Notes: generated by a model from the letters alone, not told the origin. A stretch of DNA of 64,000 nucleotides from Streptomyces catenulae (GCF_000718015.1 NZ_JODY01000012.1:62001-126000), one strand, 5' to 3'; positions 35,752 to 44,202 are shown, counted from the stretch's first letter. A program made the numbers and translations.

Positions 35752-36510
35752 GTGGCGCTGAAGCCCGATCCGACCGCGCCGTTCGCTTCGGTGCAGCACG
35801 CCCTGCGCGTGCTCGAAGCGGTGTCCCGGCACAGCGGCGGCGTGACCGATGTCGAGATCGCGCGCCACACCCATCTGCCCGCCACCCATCTCGCGCAGAT
35901 GCTGACCATGCTGCGGCGCGAGGGGTACGTCGAGCAGCTGCCGGACGGGTCGTACGTGGTCGGCGAATCGCTGCTGCTGCTCGGCACCGGCGGCGACCGC
36001 GATCAGGCGCTCCGCGACAAGCTCCAGATCACCCTCGACGACCTGCGGGACTCGGTGGGCGCGGCGGTCTACATCAGCCGGTACATCGACGGCGAGGTCA
36101 AGATCCTGCACTACGCGGACGGTCCGCTCGCCCCCAAGGTCAACGAGTGGGCGGAGTTCCACCGCACCGCGCACGCCAGCGCGGTCGGCAAGTGCCTGCT
36201 GGCGCAGTTGGACCACGACGGGCGCAAGGACCATCTGGCCCGGCACAAGACCGCCCGGCTCACCTCGCGGACGATCACCAACGAGAAGATCCTGCTGCAC
36301 AAGCTCGACAGCCAGCCGCCGACGGTCCCGGTGCTCGACATCCAGGAGTACGCGGTGGGCACGGTCTGTGCCGCGGTGCCGATCACGGCGGGCGCGTCGG
36401 TGGGGTGCCTGGCGCTGTCGATGCCGCTGGAGAACGCCCACCGGCTGCGGCAGGCGGCCGACGCGCTGAACCGCCGGGCCACCCCGGTCCTGCTGTCGCT
36501 CGCGATCTGA
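35752..36510 (+). CDS. IclR-family transcriptional regulator
   Basis: 252 aa. An N-terminal winged helix (SVQHALRVLEAVSRHSGGVTDVEIARHTHLP) is followed by an IclR effector domain (HASAVGKCLLAQL, ITNEKILLHKL, YAVGTVCAAVPI). The GTG start follows AGGGGG. Placed right after the importer, it probably responds to its substrate. CTATC-GT-GATAG at 35644-35655 in the 284-bp leader is a possible self-operator. Confidence 0.9.
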   Translation: MALKPDPTAPFASVQHALRVLEAVSRHSGGVTDVEIARHTHLPATHLAQMLTMLRREGYVEQLPDGSYVVGESLLLLGTGGDRDQALRDKLQITLDDLRDSVGAAVYISRYIDGEVKILHYADGPLAPKVNEWAEFHRTAHASAVGKCLLAQLDHDGRKDHLARHKTARLTSRTITNEKILLHKLDSQPPTVPVLDIQEYAVGTVCAAVPITAGASVGCLALSMPLENAHRLRQAADALNRRATPVLLSLAI

Positions 36511-36594
36511 CCTGCGGCGGAGCGCCTCGGGGCGCGGCGGGCGGGGTGGTCGGGAGCACCCCTCGGAAGCAGGTAGTATTTCTTTTGTCAGCGC

Positions 36595-36668
36595 GCGCCG
36601 CTAGCTCAGTTGGTTAGAGCAGCTGACTCTTAATCAGCGGGTCCGGGGTTCGAGTCCCTGGCGGCGCA
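36595..36668 (+). tRNA. tRNA-Lys (anticodon CTT), copy 2
   Basis: Identical in sequence to the copy at 21936, with acceptor GCGCCGC/GCGGCGC. Its flanks differ from the other copies; a TAGTAT -10-like box precedes it. CCA is not encoded. Confidence 0.96.
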
Positions 36669-36673
36669 CCTGT

Positions 36674-36711
36674 GAAAGGGGCGCCTCCGGTTTTCCGGAG
36701 GCGCCCCTTTC
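36674..36711 (+). terminator. Terminator of tRNA-Lys copy 2
   Basis: Perfect 17-bp stem (36674-36690 with 36695-36711) closed by TTTT, directly behind the tRNA. Confidence 0.88.
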
Positions 36712-37007
36712 GGCGTTCCGGCACCGGCGTGCACCCCTGCACGTGCACGGTGGCCGGTTCCGTCCCGGCGTACAGGGGGCGTACGGGGAGCGTGCCCGAA
36801 GTCTTCCCGGGCGGAGGTCCGGCTTCCGGTGGGGTGCCCGGCCCGCCACCCGTACGGGATCCGTACGGGTCGGGGACGCGCGAGCCGGGCCGGGGGCCGC
36901 ACGGCGGGCCGGACGGGCGGCGGACGGAGGGCCGGGGGCGGACGGCACCCGGGCATCCGTCGGTGGGGACGCCTCGTCGGCGGGCCCGCCGTACGGCGGT
37001 CACCGGG

Positions 37008-37601
37008 TCAGGAGAGGTCGACGTCCGAGCAGGAGTAGAAGGCGTTGCCGGTGTCGGCGATGTTCCAGACGCCCAGGATGATGTGGTGGCCCTTCTTGCC
37101 GGTGGGCACGGTGCCCTGCTGCTGCCAGGTGGCGTCCGGCTGCTTGCCGCCCATCGGGACGGTCATGAACGGCTCGGGCTCCAGGTCGGCGCGGGTGAGC
37201 GGCTTACTCGGGTCGTAGCCGTCCTTGGTGATGAAGTACTCGAAGTCCGTCGTGGCGTGACGGGCGGTCAGCCGCCACTGGAAGGTGTAGCCCTGGCCGC
37301 CGGTGAGCTTGGTGGTGGGCCAGCCACCGCCGCGCGGGTCGTCCAGCTCGGCGAAGCCGTCCTTGCCGCCGGAGCAGATCTTCCCGTCGGCGGGACCGGC
37401 GCCCGGGAAGCCCTTGGGCCCCTCGACGCTCTGCGGCTCGTACTGGATGGCGCCGCAGTCCTTGACGGTGCCCTGGGCGCAGAGCGCCTGGCGGCTGACG
37501 GGGGCGTCGCTGTAGCCGTGGCTGGAGGCGCTGCTGGTGGAGAGCAGGGAGGCGCCGACGACGCCGAGGCCGATCAGGGCGGCACTGAACCTCTTGCGCA
37601 T
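37008..37601 (-). CDS. AA10 lytic polysaccharide monooxygenase
   Basis: 197 aa, secreted copper enzyme. Signal peptide residues 1-27; the mature chain begins with His28 (HGYSD), the obligatory N-terminal copper ligand. The second ligand is H115 (LTARHATTDF) and the axial Phe is F188 (NAFYSC). Cysteine pairs suit disulphides. It is a single-domain enzyme without a binding module, the usual size for chitin-active AA10. It oxidatively cleaves crystalline chitin or cellulose. Two DasR-like boxes lie upstream, which favours chitin. Confidence 0.95.
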   Translation of the reverse strand: MRKRFSAALIGLGVVGASLLSTSSASSHGYSDAPVSRQALCAQGTVKDCGAIQYEPQSVEGPKGFPGAGPADGKICSGGKDGFAELDDPRGGGWPTTKLTGGQGYTFQWRLTARHATTDFEYFITKDGYDPSKPLTRADLEPEPFMTVPMGGKQPDATWQQQGTVPTGKKGHHIILGVWNIADTGNAFYSCSDVDLS

Positions 37602-37653
37602 AGTTCGCTCCTGGAGAACGTGGGGAGTTCCGACGACAGGGGGAATGTGCGGT

Positions 37654-37668
37654 GCGGTCTAGACCAAC
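37654..37668. promoter_or_regulatory. DasR responsive element (dre), site 1
   Basis: Contains GGTCTAGACC (37656-37665), the core of the known dre consensus around TGGTCTAGACCA, 53 bp upstream of the LPMO start. DasR represses chitin and GlcNAc genes. Confidence 0.7.
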
Positions 37669-37693
37669 GTGAGGCTACGAGCGGATGCTCGAC

Positions 37694-37707
37694 ATGTCCA
37701 GACCAAT
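37694..37707. promoter_or_regulatory. DasR responsive element-like, site 2
   Basis: GTCCAGACCA (37696-37705) resembles the chitinase-promoter repeat TGGTCCAGACCT and lies 40 bp from site 1. Confidence 0.5.
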
Positions 37708-37858
37708 AACAACCGGGATTCCTGGTTCCGCGATCCGGACGGACGGGCGGCAGCCGGAGCGGCACGGCGCGGCGGAAGCGGGCGGGAGGCGGCGGGACCG
37801 GTGTGACCTGGGCGGTCGTCCGGGCGCGGGCGGGCGCGGCGGGGGCCGGAGAACCCGA

Positions 37859-37908
37859 AAGGCCGCCGCCCCTACGGGATCCCGTGCCGGGAGCGGGGCG
37901 GACGGCCT
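37859..37908 (-). terminator. Terminator of the 416-aa gene
   Basis: Inverted repeat AGGCCGCCGCCCC with GGGGCGGACGGCCT (one bulge), 55 bp past the stop. The 362-bp gap 37602-37963 otherwise holds only the DasR-like sites. Confidence 0.55.
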
Positions 37909-37963
37909 GGTGGGGGTGGCGTACGGCCGTGGGGGCGTCGTACGGCGGGTGGGGCGGCGGCGG

Positions 37964-39214
37964 TCAGGCGGCCGCGGCGGCGAAGGCGGGGGCCGGACCG
38001 GCGGCGGCCTGGACCAGGGCGGTGTAGGTGCGGCGCAGCGCGATCAGGGACTCCTGGGCCTCGCGGTAGACGGCGGCGTCGGGGCCACCGCGGTGGGCGA
38101 GGGTGCGGACCGGGGCGCAGTGCCGGTCCATGGCGCTGAGCCAGGCGCGGTGATGGGCCGGGAGATGACGACGGAGCAGCTGACGGCCGCCCTCCCCCGT
38201 ACGGCGTCCGCCGATGCCGAGGACCGCGTCGGCCGCCTGGAGCACGGGCGGCTCCAGGGCGCCCTGTCCGGCGAGCGTGCCGATCACCTCGGACTGCCGG
38301 GCGGTGACCGGGGCGTCCAGCAACTCGGCGGTCTCCTCGACGAGTTGGGCGCGGAGCGCGTGCTGGATACGGACCAGGCGGCGCAGTGCGGTCGGGGTGG
38401 AGGAGTCGTCGGGGGCGCGACCGGCGAGGGTCTCGGCGAGGCGGAAGAGCCAGATGCCGTGCGCCTCCAGCCGGGTCACGGCGAGCATCAACCGGTCGAG
38501 TCGGCAGAGCGGTTCGCCCTCCGGCGCCCAGCGGACGATCGGTACGAGCTGTTCGGTGCGGGCGAGTTGGTCGATCGGCAGATGGCGGCGGGGCTTGCGC
38601 TCCGGGGCCCAGTTGTGGAGCGAGAGCGCGGGCAGCGCGACGAACTGGTCGTGGTCGATGCGGTGCGCGATGGCGGACCACAGGTCGAGGAAGCCGCCGT
38701 CGGCGCACCGGCGGGCGGCCGGGGCCTGCGGGTCGAGGCCGGACCAGCCGCAGGCCACCGCGATCACGGCGATCCGCATCGCGGCGGCCTCGGCGTTGCG
38801 CGGGGAGAGCCGCGAGACGCGCTGCCGCAGCGCGGTCAGCTCCCCGGCGCGGCCGGAGCGTTCGACCGCGGCGACGGCGTCCGCGGCGCTCGGCGCGAGC
38901 GCCGCCGTCCGTGCCAGCGCGTCCAGCAGGGTCCAGGTCCCGATCATGCTGCGGACCGGCGGCCGCTCGGGCAGGAAGCCGTGCGCCCGCGGGTCGTGGG
39001 TACGGGCGTCGCCGCGGGTGTCGGCGTCGCCGGGCACAGCACCGGTGGCCGCCCGCAGCTCGGGGTCGGCGCCCTGCCGGGGGACGGTCGCGGACCGGCC
39101 GGTGCGCTGCGCGGGCGGCGCGGTCGGGCGGCGCCGCACAGGGGTGGCCGTCTCCGGGGCTTCGGCGGTCGTGGTCCCGGTCGTCATCGTCGTCCTCACC
39201 GTCGTCACAGTCAT
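37964..39214 (-). CDS. Unknown 416-aa protein downstream of an SsgA-like gene
   Basis: 416 aa, predicted soluble and helical, with a disordered Pro/Thr/Arg-rich N-terminal ~90 residues. Distinct segments are AACGWSGLDPQAPAARR, LSLHNWAPERKPRR and RLEAHGIWLFRLAETL. I recognise no family. Start at 39214 or, with GAGG 6 nt upstream, 39187. It begins 7 bp after the SsgA-like stop, so it is translated from the same message; a role in septation or spore-wall assembly is inference. Confidence 0.7.
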   Translation of the reverse strand: MTVTTVRTTMTTGTTTAEAPETATPVRRRPTAPPAQRTGRSATVPRQGADPELRAATGAVPGDADTRGDARTHDPRAHGFLPERPPVRSMIGTWTLLDALARTAALAPSAADAVAAVERSGRAGELTALRQRVSRLSPRNAEAAAMRIAVIAVACGWSGLDPQAPAARRCADGGFLDLWSAIAHRIDHDQFVALPALSLHNWAPERKPRRHLPIDQLARTEQLVPIVRWAPEGEPLCRLDRLMLAVTRLEAHGIWLFRLAETLAGRAPDDSSTPTALRRLVRIQHALRAQLVEETAELLDAPVTARQSEVIGTLAGQGALEPPVLQAADAVLGIGGRRTGEGGRQLLRRHLPAHHRAWLSAMDRHCAPVRTLAHRGGPDAAVYREAQESLIALRRTYTALVQAAAGPAPAFAAAAA

Positions 39215-39221
39215 CGCCGTC

Positions 39222-39641
39222 TCAGCACTTCCCCGCCAGGAGCCGGGCCAGGTGGGTGTCCAGCTCCAGGTACCGGTCCTCGTCGCCGGGCGGCACGATG
39301 GCCGCCGTCTGCTCCAGCCAGGCGGTCAGCTCCGGGGCCCGCACGGACAGTTCGCAGACGCTGTCGTCGCTGAACAGCTCGATGTGGACCCGGCGCCGTC
39401 CGCCCGCCGCGGTCTGCGGCCACACCCGTACGTCGCCCTCGCCCACCTCGTCGTGCACCCCGCCCAGCAGCAGCTCCCGGGCGAACACCCAGGTCGCGGC
39501 GGTCACACCGCGGCTGATGAAGGCGACCTCGACCTCGTACGGACGGTCGCTGCGGTAGCTGAACCGGCCCGCCACCGGCACCTCGTCGTCCGGGCCGAGC
39601 AGCAGGGACATGTCGAGGGTGCGCTTGGCTGTCGACACCAT
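39222..39641 (-). CDS. SsgA-like sporulation/cell-division protein (SALP)
   Basis: 139 aa of the actinomycete-specific SsgA family: YRSDRPYEVEVAFISRG, WVFARELLLGGVHDEVGEGDVRVWP, then a C-terminal helix ending TAWLEQTAAIVPPGDE. Members direct septum formation or spore-wall maturation. ATG 39641 has AAAGG 11 nt upstream and fixes the domain start. It is operonic with the unknown 416-aa gene. Which SALP subgroup it belongs to is not decidable here. Confidence 0.9.
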   Translation of the reverse strand: MVSTAKRTLDMSLLLGPDDEVPVAGRFSYRSDRPYEVEVAFISRGVTAATWVFARELLLGGVHDEVGEGDVRVWPQTAAGGRRRVHIELFSDDSVCELSVRAPELTAWLEQTAAIVPPGDEDRYLELDTHLARLLAGKC

Positions 39642-40216
39642 GACGATCAACCTTTCCGAGGCAGGGACGGTCCCGGCGGACCCGGGTGGGGTGCGCGTCC
39701 AATCAGACGTGAGGTGGCGTGGCGGGGTTGCACCATGCAGGTGACGAGTGACGGAGACCATCGCGCGGAACGGCTGGTGGCGGCCGTCCGGGCGGTCGGT
39801 CCGGAGCCGGGGGCGCGGTGCGGCGGCCGGGTCCGGCGCCGGGCGGCGGCGGGCACCGGCGCTCTCATCGCGCCTGTTCGCAGCGTGCGTTGACACCCCA
39901 TCACCGCTGTCGCCTCCTCCGCTCGCGCCTGGCCCCGCTCCCGTCCCAGCCTCGCAAGGGGCGCCCCGGGCCGCACCTCGGCGGTCCGGCCAATGGCGCA
40001 ATGCCGTGCTCCCGATCCTCACAGACCGTGGCGGACGCCCCACCTGCCGAAGGTCCCAAGATCGCGGGACCTTGGCCCGGCCGGGGCCGCCGCCGTCCGG
40101 GCCCCGTACGCTCCTGTGACGCACCTCACCGGCCCTGGAGGCATGAAAAGGGCCGGGGTGGCCCCGGGCGGTCGAAGGCGCCCCGGAAGGTCGTGTAAAG
40201 TTCTTCAGGTCAGCAG
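39642..40216. other. 575-bp intergenic region upstream of the SsgA-like gene
   Basis: No convincing gene. It contains a small perfect stem AAGGTCCC/GGGACCTT (40050-40057 with 40066-40073) and, at its right end, TAAAGT about 15 bp before tRNA-Lys copy 3. The left part should hold the ssgA-like promoter; no clear box is seen. Confidence 0.5.
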
Positions 40217-40290
40217 GCGCCGCTAGCTCAGTTGGTTAGAGCAGCTGACTCTTAATCAGCGGGTCCGGGGTTCGAGTCCCTGGCGGCGCA
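40217..40290 (+). tRNA. tRNA-Lys (anticodon CTT), copy 3
   Basis: Identical to the copies at 21936 and 36595. Its immediate flanks (GTCAGCAG before, CAGACAG after) match copy 1. CCA is not encoded. Confidence 0.96.
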
Positions 40291-40301
40291 CAGACAGGCT
40301 A

Positions 40302-40327
40302 AAGGCCCCCACTTCGGTGGGGGCCTT
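40302..40327 (+). terminator. Terminator of tRNA-Lys copy 3
   Basis: Perfect 11-bp stem AAGGCCCCCAC/GTGGGGGCCTT with TTCG loop; the same hairpin as behind copy 1 with the G-T pair replaced. Confidence 0.85.
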
Positions 40328-40352
40328 CGTCGTATGTCCGCATCCGGCCGCC

Positions 40353-41051
40353 TCAGCGCCCGCCGTGGCCGGTTCCGTAGCTGCTCAGAAAGGCCGAGAC
40401 GACCACGGTCGGGGCGGTGGGGCGGCGGGTGATCAGGCGGAGTTCGGCGCGGTGCGGGTCGCGGGCGGCGGTGGCCGTGGCGGGCAGCGCCCGGCCGGGC
40501 GGGTAGAGCCGGACGTCCGCCACGGTGAAGCGGGCGGTGCTCCCGTCGGCGCGGTGCAGGTCCAGCCGGGCGCCGGGGGTGAGGCGGGCCGGGGCACCTG
40601 CGGTGGGGCCCCGGCCGAGGAGGACCGCGGCGCCCGGGGTGCCGGGCTGCGGCCCGTAGGCGTACCACCCGGCGGGGCCGTCCGCCCGGGCGGCGGGGAC
40701 GGCGGCGGCGTCCGGTGGGCCGGGGGTGAGCGGGGTGCGCAGGCCGAGGGCGGGGACGGTGAGGGCGCGCGGGGCTCCGGCGGTGGTGGCGGGCAGCGGC
40801 GGGTGGGCGCGGGGTGCGGCCGGGCCGGGCGGGCGGCCGACGGCGGCGATGTCGCCGGTGGTGGTGAGCTGGGCGACGGCGGCGCTGCGGGCGGCGTCAC
40901 CGCCCCAGAGCCAGAGGCCGAGCAGCAGCACCGCCCAGGCGGTGCCGGTGTACCAGCGGCCGTGGCCGGGCGCGGGCTCCGGGCGGGGTGCGCGGTGCGG
41001 TGGGTCGGCGGGGCGGGTGAGGGGGCGGACGGGGTGCAGCTCAGTGGTCAT
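40353..41051 (-). CDS. Class F-like sortase lacking catalytic His and Cys
   Basis: 232 aa. Signal or anchor helix near residues 36-50, a Pro/Ala stalk, then a sortase-like barrel. The C-terminal strands match class F sortases (RADGSTARFTVADVRLYPPG, HRAELRLITRRP), but where class F has GHVDS this protein has LLGRGPTAG (R147), and where it has LRLITC it has LRLITR (R209). The catalytic dyad is therefore absent, and the usual region between them is shortened. It starts within the stop of a small membrane-protein gene (11-bp overlap). It is likely a non-transpeptidase binding protein. Confidence 0.78.
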   Translation of the reverse strand: MTTELHPVRPLTRPADPPHRAPRPEPAPGHGRWYTGTAWAVLLLGLWLWGGDAARSAAVAQLTTTGDIAAVGRPPGPAAPRAHPPLPATTAGAPRALTVPALGLRTPLTPGPPDAAAVPAARADGPAGWYAYGPQPGTPGAAVLLGRGPTAGAPARLTPGARLDLHRADGSTARFTVADVRLYPPGRALPATATAARDPHRAELRLITRRPTAPTVVVSAFLSSYGTGHGGR

Positions 41052-41292
41052 CGGTGCCGCCGCCCTGACGCTCGCGGCGGATGCGGAGCCGGAGCCGGAG
41101 CAGCTGCCCGGCGATGATCAGTATCGCGCCGCCGGCCAGGACCAGCCCGACCGCCTGGGCGCCGCTCATCTCGGCGGCGGTACCGCTCGCGGTGGTGCGG
41201 GGCGCGGCGGCGCGGGCGGGCGGGGCCAGCGCGGCGCCGCCCGCGACGTGGACCGCGAGCAGGGCACAGAGTGTGAGCAGTGGCGAGCGCAT
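41041..41292 (-). CDS. Small membrane protein coupled to the pseudo-sortase
   Basis: 83 aa. A signal-like segment at 4-30, then a transmembrane helix (AVGLVLAGGAILIIAG) followed by an Arg-rich tail (LRLRLRIRRERQGG). ATG 41292 has GGAGG 6 nt upstream, better than ATG 41307. A TM plus basic tail resembles a sorting tail, but no LPXTG or LAXTG is visible. Confidence 0.7.
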   Translation of the reverse strand: MRSPLLTLCALLAVHVAGGAALAPPARAAAPRTTASGTAAEMSGAQAVGLVLAGGAILIIAGQLLRLRLRIRRERQGGGTDDH

Positions 41293-41350
41293 GGTGAACC
41301 TCCGCATGTTCCGAAGGTCCGCCCGGGCGCGGGCGCCCGCATCCGGGGCG

Positions 41351-41392
41351 CGGCGCCGGTGCCCCGTTCAGGTGAGCGGGGCACCGGCGCCG
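41351..41392 (-). terminator. Terminator of the HAD gene
   Basis: Perfect 16-bp stem (41351-41366 with 41377-41392), 10-nt loop, 16 bp past the stop of the HAD gene. Confidence 0.8.
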
Positions 41393-41408
41393 TACCGCGT
41401 CGGACCGG

Positions 41409-42188
41409 TCAGATCAGATCGACGAGGTCCGCGATGGAGTCGACGACGCGGGAGGGGCGGAAGGGGTGGCGTTCGACCTCTTCGGGGCGGGTGAGGCCGG
41501 TGAGGACGAGGAAGGTCTCCATGCCCGCCTCCAGACCGGCGAGCATGTCGGTGTCCATCCGGTCGCCGATCATCGCGGAACTCTCGGAGTGGGCGCCGAT
41601 GGCGTTGAGACCGTGCCGCATCATCAGCGGGTTGGGCTTGCCGACGAAGTACGGCTCGACGCCGGTCGCCTTGGTGATGAGCGCGGCGACCGAACCGGTG
41701 GCGGGCAGCGCGCCCTCGGCGGACGGACCGGTCTCGTCCGGGTTGGTGGCGATGAAGCGGGCGCCGTTGTTGATCAGCCGGATCGCCTTGGTGAGCGCCT
41801 CGAAGGAGTAGGTCCGGGTCTCGCCGAGCACGACGTAATCGGGTGCGTGGTCGGTGAGGACGTAGCCGATGTCGTGGAGGGCGGTGGTCAGGCCCGCCTC
41901 GCCGATGACGTAGGCGGTGCCGCCGGGGCGCTGGTCGTCGAGGAACTGCGCGGTGGCCAGCGCGGAGGTCCAGATCGACTGCCAGGGGACGTCGAGGCCG
42001 ATGCGGCTGAGCCGGGCGTGCAGATCGCGCGGGGTGTAGATGGAGTTGTTGGTCAGGACGAGGAAGGGGCGGCCCGATTCGCGCAGCCGCTTGATGAAGG
42101 CGTCCGCACCGGGGACGGGGATGCCCTCGTGCATCAGGACGCCGTCCATGTCGGTGAGCCATGACTCGATCGGCTTGCGCTCTGCCAC
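41409..42188 (-). CDS. HAD-IIA phosphatase (NagD-like)
   Basis: 259 aa. Motif I WLTDMDGVL (D13 nucleophile, D15), TNNS (motif II), the capping domain with VIGEAGLTTALHDIG, then KPNPLMM (Lys, motif III) and MIGDRMDTDMLAGLEAGM (motif IV). NagD-type sugar- or nucleotide-phosphate phosphatase. The C-terminus ends in SIADLVDLI as in family members. Confidence 0.93.
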   Translation of the reverse strand: MAERKPIESWLTDMDGVLMHEGIPVPGADAFIKRLRESGRPFLVLTNNSIYTPRDLHARLSRIGLDVPWQSIWTSALATAQFLDDQRPGGTAYVIGEAGLTTALHDIGYVLTDHAPDYVVLGETRTYSFEALTKAIRLINNGARFIATNPDETGPSAEGALPATGSVAALITKATGVEPYFVGKPNPLMMRHGLNAIGAHSESSAMIGDRMDTDMLAGLEAGMETFLVLTGLTRPEEVERHPFRPSRVVDSIADLVDLI

Positions 42189-42304
42189 TGCCGGACTCCT
42201 CCGTAGGTGTTGAGAGGCCGCCGACGGTAACCCCGGCGGGACCTGTACGCCCAGCCTACGGGCGGCCCGGACGGGGCGGCGGGCGCCCCGTCCCGGGCGG
42301 TGGC

Positions 42305-43369
42305 TCAGCTGCCGGTGGCCGAGCGCCAGGCGTCGAGGTAGCCGGGGAGGTTCTTGTCGATGTCCTTCCAGTCGGGCTCGAAGACGTCGACGCCCTTCAT
42401 GAGGGCGGCCAGTTCGGTGGCGTGGGCGTCGGTGGCCTTGACGTCCTGGCGGGCGGCGAAGCCGCCGCCGACCGCGGAGACCTCGCGCTGGACGGGCTCG
42501 GAGAGCAGGTAGTCGAGGAACTTCTCGGCGTTGGCGGTGTGCGGGGCGTTCTTGACCAGGCCCGCGGCGTAGGGCAGTGCGAAGGTGGAGGGCTTGGCGC
42601 CGGGCTTCGCCGCCGGGAAGAAGATGCCCTGGTGCGGCATGGACTCCGTGTTGGCGTAGTTCATCTGCACATCGCCGTTGGCGACGAGGAGTTCGCCCTT
42701 GTCGGTCTTGGGCGCGAGCTGGCCGGTGGAGGAGGACGGGCCGACGTTGTTGGTCTGGAGCTTGGCGAAGTACTTCATGGCCGCGTCGGTGGAGCCGAAG
42801 TCGTGGAGCGCCTTGACGAGGACGGCGGTGCCGTCACCGGCGACGCCCGGGGTGGAGTACTGGAGCTTGCCCTTGAGCTCCGGGTCGAGCAGGTCCTGCC
42901 AGGTCTTCGGGGGCTTCGGCAGGTCCTTGGTGTTGTGGATGAGGCAGAAGTAGTTGTTGACGACGGCGGTCCACCGGCCGCCCGGGTCCTTGTCCCCGGC
43001 GGCGACCCGGTCGGATCCCTTGGGGCGGTAGGTGGCGAGCAGCCCCTTGCCGTCGGCCTGCTGGATGAAGGGCGGGAGGGTGACGACGACGTCCGCCTGG
43101 GTGTGGGAGCGCTCGCGGGCGAGGCGCTGGACGGCGGCGCCGGAGCCGCTCTCGACGTAGTTGACCTTGATGCCGGTCTGCTTCTCGAAGTCCTTGAAGA
43201 CCTTGTCGTAGAAGCCGTCGCCCTTCTCGCCGCGGAGTCCGTCGGCGCTGTAGACGGTGATCTCCTTGGCGTCCGGGTCGGCGGAGGTGCCGCAGGCGGT
43301 GAGGGCGGCGGGCAGGACGAGGGCGGCGGCGCAGGCGGCGAGCGCGGTGCGGCGGGGGCGGTGGCGCAT
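42305..43369 (-). CDS. Phosphonate-type ABC substrate-binding lipoprotein
   Basis: 354 aa. Signal with lipobox LTAC; a periplasmic-type fold with ITVYSADGLRGEKGDGFY, VNYVESGSGAAVQRLAR, ADVVVTLPPFIQQAD and FALPYAAGLVKNAPH. It resembles the Fe3+/2-aminoethylphosphonate receptor group. Last in a leftward operon of two permeases, an ATPase, a PhnX-like hydrolase and an oxidoreductase, so a phosphonate ligand is likely. Confidence 0.85.
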   Translation of the reverse strand: MRHRPRRTALAACAAALVLPAALTACGTSADPDAKEITVYSADGLRGEKGDGFYDKVFKDFEKQTGIKVNYVESGSGAAVQRLARERSHTQADVVVTLPPFIQQADGKGLLATYRPKGSDRVAAGDKDPGGRWTAVVNNYFCLIHNTKDLPKPPKTWQDLLDPELKGKLQYSTPGVAGDGTAVLVKALHDFGSTDAAMKYFAKLQTNNVGPSSSTGQLAPKTDKGELLVANGDVQMNYANTESMPHQGIFFPAAKPGAKPSTFALPYAAGLVKNAPHTANAEKFLDYLLSEPVQREVSAVGGGFAARQDVKATDAHATELAALMKGVDVFEPDWKDIDKNLPGYLDAWRSATGS

Positions 43370-43404
43370 GGCGGATCTCCAGGAGGGGGACGGGTCCGGG
43401 CCGG

Positions 43405-44202
43405 TCAGCGGTAGGCGGCGCGGGTGCGGAGGCGGGAGACGGCGAGCAGGGCGAGCAAGGTGGCGGCCATCAGGACGACGGCGAGGGCGGCACCGGCGAA
43501 GAGGGAGCCGCGGTCGGTGGTGGCGAAGATCTGGACCGGCAGCGGCATCCAGTCGGGCGGGTAGAGCATCATCGTGGCGCTCAGCTCGCCCATGGACAGG
43601 GCGATGCAGAGCCCGGCGGCGGCGCTCAGCGACGGCAGCAGCAGCGGCAGCTTGACCCGCCACAGGACGTACGCGGGGCGGGCGCCGAGACCGGCGGCGC
43701 TCTGTTCGTACGCCGGGTCGAGGCGGGTGAGGGCGGCGCCGACGGACTGGTGGGCGAAGGCGGTGACCAGCACCGTGTGGGCGATGATCACGATCTGCGG
43801 GGTGCCGTTGAGGAGCAGCGGGGGCTGCGAGAAGGCGACCAGCAGGGAGAGCCCGACGACGACGGACGGCACCGCGAGGGGCAGCAGGAAGAGTCCGTCG
43901 AGGACGCGGCGGGCGCGCCGGGGCAGCTTCTGGGCGGCGAGCGCGGCCCAGGTACCGGCGGTCAGCGCCAGCACGCTCGCGGCGAGCGCGGTGGCGGCGC
44001 TGGTCAGCAGCGCGTCCAGGGAGTCGCCGTGGACCGCGTCGCGGTAGTGGGCCAGGGTGACGCCGGAGGGCAGGGCGCCGCTCCAGCCGGTGGCGAACGA
44101 CGCGGCGACGATGACCAGCAGCGGCAGGGCGAACAGCGGCAGGAAGAGCAGCCAGAACACGGCGTGCGCGCTCCGGCGGGCGGCCTTGCTATGCAGCAGC
44201 AC
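43405..44202 (-). CDS. ABC permease, phosphonate-type (2)
   Basis: 265 aa, about six membrane helices; EAA-type loop YEQSAAGLGARPAYVLWRVKLP and QIFATTD. GTG 44202 overlaps the preceding permease by 14 bp. It pairs with the 44189 product. Confidence 0.87.
   Translation of the reverse strand: MLLHSKAARRSAHAVFWLLFLPLFALPLLVIVAASFATGWSGALPSGVTLAHYRDAVHGDSLDALLTSAATALAASVLALTAGTWAALAAQKLPRRARRVLDGLFLLPLAVPSVVVGLSLLVAFSQPPLLLNGTPQIVIIAHTVLVTAFAHQSVGAALTRLDPAYEQSAAGLGARPAYVLWRVKLPLLLPSLSAAAGLCIALSMGELSATMMLYPPDWMPLPVQIFATTDRGSLFAGAALAVVLMAATLLALLAVSRLRTRAAYR

Noticed and set aside
21936..40290. A genomic island bounded by identical tRNA-Lys genes
   Set aside because: There is no integrase, no partial tRNA 3' duplication and no composition change; the genes between are ordinary chromosomal functions.
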